Positions 6,088 through 10,185 of a stretch of DNA of 10,185 nt are shown here, one piece after another. The position numbers and the translations under genes were made by a program. Position 1 is the first letter of the stretch; every line of letters starts with the position of its first letter. The notes below the pieces were generated by a model that saw only the letters and a program-made list of their open reading frames with translations, was not told the DNA's origin and made no database searches. The stretch lies in NCBI GenBank assembly GCA_916720335.1, contig CAKAQU010000061.1:1-10185 (forward strand). The letters run 5' to 3'. The DNA comes from an uncultured Moraxella sp. (GTDB lineage: Bacteria > Pseudomonadota > Gammaproteobacteria > Pseudomonadales > Moraxellaceae).

Positions 6088-6285
6088 ATGACATTAGATT
6101 GGTCAGATACATTAGAAATTGCCATTGCATTGGCAGAAAAATATCCTAATGAAGATGTGCAATATATTCGTTTTACCGATTTGCACCGTTATGTTTGCGA
6201 GTTAGATGGCTTTATTGGTTTGCCTGAAAAATCTAACGAAAAAATTTTAGAAGCCATACAAATGGCATGGCTTGATGAATTGTAA
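6088..6285 (+). CDS. iscX: Fe-S cluster assembly protein IscX
   Basis: IscX is a small acidic protein that binds the cysteine desulfurase IscS and iron and tunes the rate of Fe-S cluster assembly on IscU. The 65-residue product lines up along its whole length with E. coli IscX (66 residues): LDWSDTLEIAIAL, YPNEDV, IRFTDLHRYVCEL, SNEKILEAI and the terminal WLDE. The ATG at 6088 has GGAGA five bases upstream; a TTG in frame at 6076 lies within or before that site and is not the start. In many bacteria iscX ends the isc operon; here it stands alone between yaaA and dapE with its own promoter. It ends 14 bases from the dapE stop on the other strand, with no terminator visible between them. Confidence 0.95.
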   Translation: MTLDWSDTLEIAIALAEKYPNEDVQYIRFTDLHRYVCELDGFIGLPEKSNEKILEAIQMAWLDEL

Positions 6286-6299
6286 AATTTAACTCAAAA

Positions 6300-7460
6300 T
6301 CAGAGCAATAAATTTTCCAAAATCAACTCATAAATCTGGGTTAATTTTTCTAAATCGGCAATTGCTACGTTTTCATTTACTTGATGAATGGTTGCGTTTA
6401 ATACGCCTAATTCCACCACTTCAGCCCCCATGGGTGCAATAAATCGCCCGTCAGATGTGCCGCCTGAAGTGGATAGAGTCGTTTTTGTCCCCGTAACTTT
6501 TTTGATGGCATTTTCACAGGCATCAACCAGCACGCCTTTTTCGGTTAAAAATGGATTGCCTGATAACTTCCAGTCAATATGATAATCTGCTTTTTTGTTG
6601 GCAAAATGTTTATCAAAAATATCATGAACGGCTTGTTTTAAACCAGATTCATTTTGCTCAGTTGAAAAACGAAAATTAAATTCAACGTGTAGTGTTTTGG
6701 GAATGACATTATTGGCTCCTGTACCAGCATGAATGTTGGAAATTTGTAAGCTGGTTGGTGGAAAATAGTCATTGCCATTGTCCCATACAACTGATAATAA
6801 TTCATCCAAAGCTGTCAAAGCATCGTGAATTGGATTAACGGCTAAGTGCGGATAAGCAACATGTCCTTGTTTGCCAGTAACGGTTAAAACACCATTTAGT
6901 GAACCGCGACGCCCATTTTTAATAACATCACCTAGGATTTTTGTACTTGATGGCTCTCCAACCAAACAATAATCAATTTTTTCTTGGCGGTTTTGTAGAG
7001 TTTGAGCAACTTTTACAGTGCCATGTGTTGCCACTCCTTCCTCATCAGCAGTCAGCAGTAGGGCAATTGAACCTTTGTGGTTTGGGTGTTTGTTAATAAA
7101 ATTTTCACACGCTATCACAAAACAAGCAATTGCCGTTTTCATATCAGCAGCCCCTCGCCCATAAAGCATGCCATCGGCAATGGTTGCACTAAAAGGCGGG
7201 TAAGTCCAGCTATTTTCATCACCCACAGGCACAACATCAGTATGCCCTAAAAAACAAATTAATGGACCTTGGTTACCACGTTTTAACCAGAGATTTTTTA
7301 CTTCACTGGCAGGATTGTTTGGTTCGCCAAAATACATAAATTCACCATTAAAACCGTATTTTTGTAAACGTTGGTAAATAATATCTTGGCAATTTTCATC
7401 GTTGGGAGTAATGGAAGGTTTTTGTAATAATTCAATACTAAGTGATAATGTAGGTGTCAT
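6300..7460 (-). CDS. dapE: Succinyl-diaminopimelate desuccinylase DapE
   Basis: DapE is a cytoplasmic di-zinc M20 hydrolase that splits N-succinyl-LL-2,6-diaminopimelate into succinate and LL-diaminopimelate, in the pathway to meso-diaminopimelate for peptidoglycan and to lysine. Metal and catalytic residues are all present: His73 and Asp75 in GHTDVVP, Asp106 in GRGAADMK, Glu140-Glu141 in ADEEG, Glu169 in GEPSS, and His359 near the end (ATIHQVNE). The dimerisation domain carries GKQGHVAYPHLAVNPIH (about 196-212) and the substrate-binding SGGTSDGRF (332-340). The 386 residues are slightly longer than the usual 375-380. The ATG has TTGGAA about seven bases upstream. It lies 36 bases behind the oxygenase gene on the same strand and is probably co-transcribed with it. 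Confidence 0.97.
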   Translation of the reverse strand: MTPTLSLSIELLQKPSITPNDENCQDIIYQRLQKYGFNGEFMYFGEPNNPASEVKNLWLKRGNQGPLICFLGHTDVVPVGDENSWTYPPFSATIADGMLYGRGAADMKTAIACFVIACENFINKHPNHKGSIALLLTADEEGVATHGTVKVAQTLQNRQEKIDYCLVGEPSSTKILGDVIKNGRRGSLNGVLTVTGKQGHVAYPHLAVNPIHDALTALDELLSVVWDNGNDYFPPTSLQISNIHAGTGANNVIPKTLHVEFNFRFSTEQNESGLKQAVHDIFDKHFANKKADYHIDWKLSGNPFLTEKGVLVDACENAIKKVTGTKTTLSTSGGTSDGRFIAPMGAEVVELGVLNATIHQVNENVAIADLEKLTQIYELILENLLL

Positions 7461-7496
7461 ACAAATTCCAATTATTTAAGGTTAAAAGACATCTTG

Positions 7497-8099
7497 TTAT
7501 AATATATCATCGCAGCGCAGCCAAGTGGCGATGGAATAACGTTCTCGGTGAGTTTTTTCCACTTGATGCAAAAGATTGCTATCAAAAATCACCAATCTAT
7601 CAGCTTTTGGGCTGATTTGGTGTGTGATGTTTGTTTTATCTACCAAGCTGATTTCTCCGCCATCGTTATCACCCCAATCATTATTAAGATAATAAACTGC
7701 TGAAATAATCCGTTCATTTCTGCCAGCAGGATTATCGCGATGCCATTGATAGCCATGCCCTACAGGATAACGAGCGTAATGGGCTTCCCCGCGTTTAATG
7801 TTGGTAAAAAACATCTGATTAAAAAACAATCCAAGTCGTTCAATGTCTTTTAGATACGCCAAACCATATGGACAATTTTCATTTATCCATACTGTACTAT
7901 CACCACGAATATCAGTAAGTCTTTGTCCATGTGTTAGATGAGCATTTTGATACGATAAAAGCTCACTTTCTTTTTGTAATTGGTTAAGTGTTTTTTTGCC
8001 AAAACAATCATCTAAAATCATATAGCCATATTTCACAAAAAAATCTAATTTTTTATCATCAAAAATTTTGTGCCAATTGGGAGTAAATTGTTCAATCAT
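7497..8099 (-). CDS. 2-oxoglutarate/Fe(II) oxygenase of the PHD2/PPHD prolyl-hydroxylase type
   Basis: The product should hydroxylate a prolyl residue using O2, 2-oxoglutarate and Fe(II). Iron ligands are His120, Asp122 (WHRDNP) and His178; Arg187, nine residues after His178, should bind the 2-oxoglutarate carboxylate, the same spacing as His374 and Arg383 in human PHD2. The likeness to PHD2 is broad: IRGDSTVWI against IRGDKITWI, YPVGHGYQWHRDNPAG against YPGNGTGYVRHVDNPNG, YYLNNDW against YYLNKDW, then GG and SPKADRLVIF. Pseudomonas PPHD, the bacterial member with a known target, hydroxylates a proline of EF-Tu, so EF-Tu is a reasonable candidate substrate here (inference). The ATG at 8099 is preferred because GAG lies eight bases upstream; ATG 8105 is two codons earlier. 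The 200-residue length fits PPHD. dapE follows 36 bases behind on the same strand. Confidence 0.88.
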   Translation of the reverse strand: MIEQFTPNWHKIFDDKKLDFFVKYGYMILDDCFGKKTLNQLQKESELLSYQNAHLTHGQRLTDIRGDSTVWINENCPYGLAYLKDIERLGLFFNQMFFTNIKRGEAHYARYPVGHGYQWHRDNPAGRNERIISAVYYLNNDWGDNDGGEISLVDKTNITHQISPKADRLVIFDSNLLHQVEKTHRERYSIATWLRCDDIL

Positions 8100-8182
8100 G
8101 CCCATCACTCAAATAAAGTTAGCCAAAAATACCAACCTATGCTACCATAACTATAAATAAAAATGTGAATAATCTTAAATTT

Positions 8183-9067
8183 ATGAATTACAAACACGCT
8201 TATCATGCAGGCAATTTTGCCGATGTTGCCAAGCATATTTTATTACTTCAATTGTTAAGCCACTTTTCAAGCAAAAATAAGCCATTTTATGTTTTAGATG
8301 CGTATGGTGGGCGTGGGCTTTATGCACTCAATAGCACTGAAGCGCAAAAAACTCAAGAAGCTACCTTGGGAGTTAAGTTACTTGAAAAAACTGCTTTGGA
8401 TAATCAAACTCCAAAGGCGGTCATGCAGTATTTAAGCGATTTACAAATAGCCAAAAAAACTTATGACAATCATGTATATCCAGGTTCACCATGGTGGATA
8501 GCTAATTATAGTCAAACACATTTGTCAGATACTACATTAATGCGAGCCGAAGCTTTTGAGGCAATTGCTGATGAATACGATGCATTAAATTATCAGTTAT
8601 ATCAACTACCTATTGGCATTCATCATCGTGATGCTTTTGAAGGTGTGCCCGCTGTTATCCCTCCTAAGGAAAAGCGCGGACTCATACTTTTAGACCCGCC
8701 CTTTGAACAAGAACACAAAGATTTTAGCCGATTAGTTGACCTTTTGGTTGCTTGTCATAAAAAATGGGCAACAGGTACATTTGTGCTTTGGTATCCTTTA
8801 AAAAACAAAGAAGCCACAGATTTGTTTTATAAAAAAATGAAACGTACAGGTATTAAAAAACAGCTGATTTGTGAGCTTAATTTATATCCAAACGATGTAG
8901 CTGTTGGTCTTAATGGTACAGGGCTTTTTGTGATAAATCCACCTTGGCAATTTGATGTATTTGCCACTCAAATTTTGCAATATCTAGCAAACGTTTTAAA
9001 ACCTGAAGATGCACCTGTTATGCCACTTGATGATATGGCAGTGGTTAAATGGCTTGTGGGTGAGTGA
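8183..9067 (+). CDS. rlmJ: 23S rRNA (adenine(2030)-N(6))-methyltransferase RlmJ
   Basis: RlmJ uses S-adenosylmethionine to methylate N6 of A2030 in 23S rRNA before full assembly of the large subunit. The start at ATG 8183 gives MNYKHAYHAGNFADVAKH, matching the E. coli opening MLSYRHSFHAGNHADVLKH; a GTG at 8165 would add six unmatched residues. A Shine-Dalgarno is not obvious for either start. Key parts are VLDAYGGRG (38-46) for SAM binding, YPGSPWW (99-105), the catalytic DPPF at 171-174 (DPPY in E. coli) and GTGLFVINPPW near the C-terminal end. The length of 294 compares with 280 in E. coli. pssA starts 14 bases after its stop, so they are likely one operon. The gene is divergent from the oxygenase; promoters in the 80 bases between could not be assigned. 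Confidence 0.95.
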   Translation: MNYKHAYHAGNFADVAKHILLLQLLSHFSSKNKPFYVLDAYGGRGLYALNSTEAQKTQEATLGVKLLEKTALDNQTPKAVMQYLSDLQIAKKTYDNHVYPGSPWWIANYSQTHLSDTTLMRAEAFEAIADEYDALNYQLYQLPIGIHHRDAFEGVPAVIPPKEKRGLILLDPPFEQEHKDFSRLVDLLVACHKKWATGTFVLWYPLKNKEATDLFYKKMKRTGIKKQLICELNLYPNDVAVGLNGTGLFVINPPWQFDVFATQILQYLANVLKPEDAPVMPLDDMAVVKWLVGE

Positions 9068-9081
9068 TTGAGTGATAAACT

Positions 9082-9867
9082 ATGGGACAAAAAATTACAG
9101 ATGAACATAACGGCATTGTCTTTGAGGTGATGGAAGACGACACCATAAATGGTAAAAAAGAACGGAGACGCGGTGTTTATTTGGTTCCAAACCTAATTAC
9201 CAGTTTGTCATTATTGTCTGCTTTTTTTTCATTAACATTAAGTGCCGATGGGCATTTTTATAAGGCGGCTTTGGCGATTTTTATTTCAGCAATTTTAGAT
9301 GGTATGGATGGTCGGGCAGCTAGATTATTAAATGCCCAAAGCCCTTTTGGTGAACAATATGATAGCTTAGCAGACATGGTGGCATTTGGACTTGCTCCTG
9401 CGATGCTTTCTTATCATTTTGCATTACAATACTTAGGGCGATTTGGTTTGGCGTGTGCTTTTGTGTTTGCAGCTTGCGCCGCTTTTCGATTGGCAAGATT
9501 TAATATACAAATTGGTGTAGTGGATAAAAAGTTTTTTATTGGTTTGGCAAGCCCTTTAGCGGCACTACTCATTGCTAGTAGTACTATGGTTTTGTTGGAT
9601 TTACAGATAAATTTTGCTCAATCAAATCTTACTACTTTCTTTGCTATTTGGACAGCAATTTGTGGTCTTTTGATGGTGAGTAATGTTAAATATTATTCAT
9701 TTAAAGACTTTGATAGAAAAAAAGTTCCCTTTGTGGTATTGATGGCAATGGTATTACTGATGGTTGCAGTGATTTATGACATCCCAATGGGGATTTTAAT
9801 GTTAGGGATTGTCTATGCACTCTCAGGATTTGTCATCACATTAAGACATAAAAATGAAAAAATTTAA
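9082..9867 (+). CDS. pssA: CDP-diacylglycerol-serine O-phosphatidyltransferase PssA
   Basis: PssA transfers the phosphatidyl group from CDP-diacylglycerol to L-serine, giving phosphatidylserine and CMP, the committed step to phosphatidylethanolamine. The full CDP-alcohol phosphatidyltransferase motif D-x2-DG-x2-AR-x8-G-x3-D-x3-D is present: Asp73, Asp76-Gly77, Ala80-Arg81, Gly90, Asp94 and Asp98. The rest is strongly hydrophobic, with helices at about 34-54, 59-73, 99-135, 150-172, 183-198 and 212-255, so it is an integral inner-membrane enzyme of the Bacillus-like type, not the peripheral E. coli type. The first 30 residues are polar and charged (KKERRR) and cytoplasmic. The ATG at 9082 has GAG about nine bases upstream. 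The gene ends only 18 bases before the first rRNA-type -35, with no terminator between. Confidence 0.95.
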   Translation: MGQKITDEHNGIVFEVMEDDTINGKKERRRGVYLVPNLITSLSLLSAFFSLTLSADGHFYKAALAIFISAILDGMDGRAARLLNAQSPFGEQYDSLADMVAFGLAPAMLSYHFALQYLGRFGLACAFVFAACAAFRLARFNIQIGVVDKKFFIGLASPLAALLIASSTMVLLDLQINFAQSNLTTFFAIWTAICGLLMVSNVKYYSFKDFDRKKVPFVVLMAMVLLMVAVIYDIPMGILMLGIVYALSGFVITLRHKNEKI

Positions 9868-9882
9868 AAATTTTTTAAAAAT
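9856..9882 (+). promoter_or_regulatory. A/T tract resembling an rRNA UP element, overlapping the end of pssA
   Basis: An uninterrupted A/T run (about 9858-9882) lies from roughly -38 to -60 relative to the predicted start near 9920, the position where the alpha subunit of RNA polymerase binds UP elements. The core AAATTTTTTAAAAA resembles the UP consensus. It includes the last codons and stop of pssA. Confidence 0.55.
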
Positions 9883-9885
9883 CCC

Positions 9886-9913
9886 TTGACCTAGAAAAAT
9901 TTTGCTATATAAT
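9886..9913 (+). promoter_or_regulatory. Strong promoter P1 of the rRNA operon
   Basis: TTGACC (9886-9891), a 16-base spacer and a perfect TATAAT (9908-9913). The 16-base spacer and the following GC-containing discriminator (ACGCAGCC) are typical of stable-RNA promoters subject to growth-rate and ppGpp control. Confidence 0.75.
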
Positions 9914-9982
9914 ACGCAGCCACTTAGCCAATAAAACTTTAAAAATAGTAAATATTGATTAAGTAAAAATTTGAAAAATAGC

Positions 9983-10010
9983 TTGACAAATTAACTTTTC
10001 ATAGTAAAAT
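9983..10010 (+). promoter_or_regulatory. Strong promoter P2 of the rRNA operon
   Basis: A perfect TTGACA (9983-9988), a 16-base spacer and TAAAAT (10005-10010), 97 bases after P1. The A/T-rich stretch upstream may also help. The tandem P1-P2 layout at about 100 bases mirrors enterobacterial rRNA operons. Confidence 0.75.
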
Positions 10011-10018
10011 GGTCAGAC

Positions 10019-10040
10019 TTAACACCAGATGATGGGTTAA
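10019..10040 (+). promoter_or_regulatory. boxB-like hairpin of the rRNA leader
   Basis: TTAAC-(A)-CC pairs with GGGTTAA around a seven-base loop (10027-10033), with one bulged A at 10024. It stands right before the boxA-like element, as boxB does in rRNA antitermination leaders. Confidence 0.5.
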
Positions 10041-10041
10041 A

Positions 10042-10053
10042 TACTTTTTAAAA
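10042..10053 (+). promoter_or_regulatory. boxA-like antitermination element
   Basis: TACTTTTTAAAA compares with the E. coli rRNA boxA TGCTCTTTAACA (eight of twelve). NusB-NusE would bind the RNA here to let polymerase pass Rho sites in the rRNA genes. Confidence 0.5.
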
Positions 10054-10185
10054 ACAAATTAAGAACAACTTGTGTGGATTTTTGTCATTTATGATAATTA
10101 ACTATATTATTTCATTTATAATAAGTTTTGTCTGACAAAAATACTCAAAGTTAATTCATTTACACGATGAGCAAATATTTGCCAG

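Larger units (their letters stand above)
10011..10185 (+). other. 16S rRNA leader; 16S gene expected just right of the window
   Basis: After P2 the leader carries the boxB-like hairpin and boxA-like element, then GAACAACTTGTGTGGA (from 10063), which parallels GACAATCTGTGTGGGC after boxA in E. coli rrn leaders, and GTTAATTCATTTACACGATGAGC (from 10150), which resembles the E. coli leader stretch shortly before 16S. No mature 16S sequence (GAGTTTGATC) is reached. Perfect complements ATTTTTGTCA (10078-10087) and TGACAAAAAT (10133-10142) could form a leader stem. The assignment rests on remembered similarity and the promoter layout. Confidence 0.75.

Noticed and set aside
8109..8182. Promoters for the divergent oxygenase and rlmJ genes
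   Set aside because: Several partial -10-like strings (TACCAT, TATAAA) exist but none has a well-spaced -35 on either strand.
9858..9882. Terminator after pssA from the symmetric A/T tract
   Set aside because: The palindrome has no loop and no G-C pairs; its place in front of a strong promoter fits an UP element better.

Overview
The window looks like the chromosome of a low-GC gammaproteobacterium of the family Moraxellaceae, probably Moraxella or a close relative. This is inferred from the AT-rich bases, a recA-recX pair whose RecX has a long lysine-rich N-terminal extension, the DUF4126/recX/recA/yaaA neighbourhood, the form of IscX and DapE, and an rRNA leader related to that of E. coli. 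The genus is an inference; no rRNA or marker gene was searched. Almost everything is housekeeping or metabolic. There is no phage, transposon, CRISPR array or toxin-antitoxin pair.

Layout. (1) Bases 1-593 hold the 3' part of a YidB/DUF937-family gene whose N-terminal region is made of Gly/Leu/Gln/Ser-rich repeats; 55 bases are repeated exactly at a 117-base period, and the start lies left of the window. (2) Bases 594-780 are a rich control region: a 14-base palindrome, an extended -10 promoter, an inverted repeat over the predicted start of transcription, and a leader able to form a long hairpin. One arm of that hairpin can instead pair with the ribosome binding site. It drives (3) a DASS-family anion:Na+ symporter gene, 781-2237, that is broken by three single-base frameshifts and one TGG-to-TGA stop. 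A terminator follows, then about 330 bases of AT-rich non-coding DNA. (4) A DUF4126 membrane protein (+) runs tail-to-tail with recX (-), one base apart. (5) recA-recX are an operon on the minus strand; recA starts at a GTG. (6) yaaA (-), much richer in AT than recA, is divergent from iscX (+). (7) iscX is convergent with an apparent operon on the minus strand: a HIF-prolyl-hydroxylase-like 2-oxoglutarate oxygenase followed by dapE. (8) rlmJ and pssA (+) form a tight pair. (9) From 9856 to the right edge lie an UP-like A/T tract, two strong tandem promoters, and a leader with boxB-like, boxA-like and boxC-like elements. This is almost certainly the front of an rRNA operon whose 16S gene begins just outside the window.

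How the genes fit together. recA/recX serve recombination and its restraint. YaaA (peroxide stress) and IscX (Fe-S assembly) both touch iron handling and share a divergent intergenic region. DapE makes diaminopimelate/lysine, and PssA makes phosphatidylserine for phosphatidylethanolamine. RlmJ methylates 23S rRNA and, perhaps fittingly, sits beside an rRNA operon; the PHD-like oxygenase may modify EF-Tu, another translation component.

The points most worth a second look are the switch-like leader in front of the dead transporter, the PHD2-like oxygenase, and the rRNA control region whose upstream element overlaps the end of pssA. I did not find a clear new multi-gene system.
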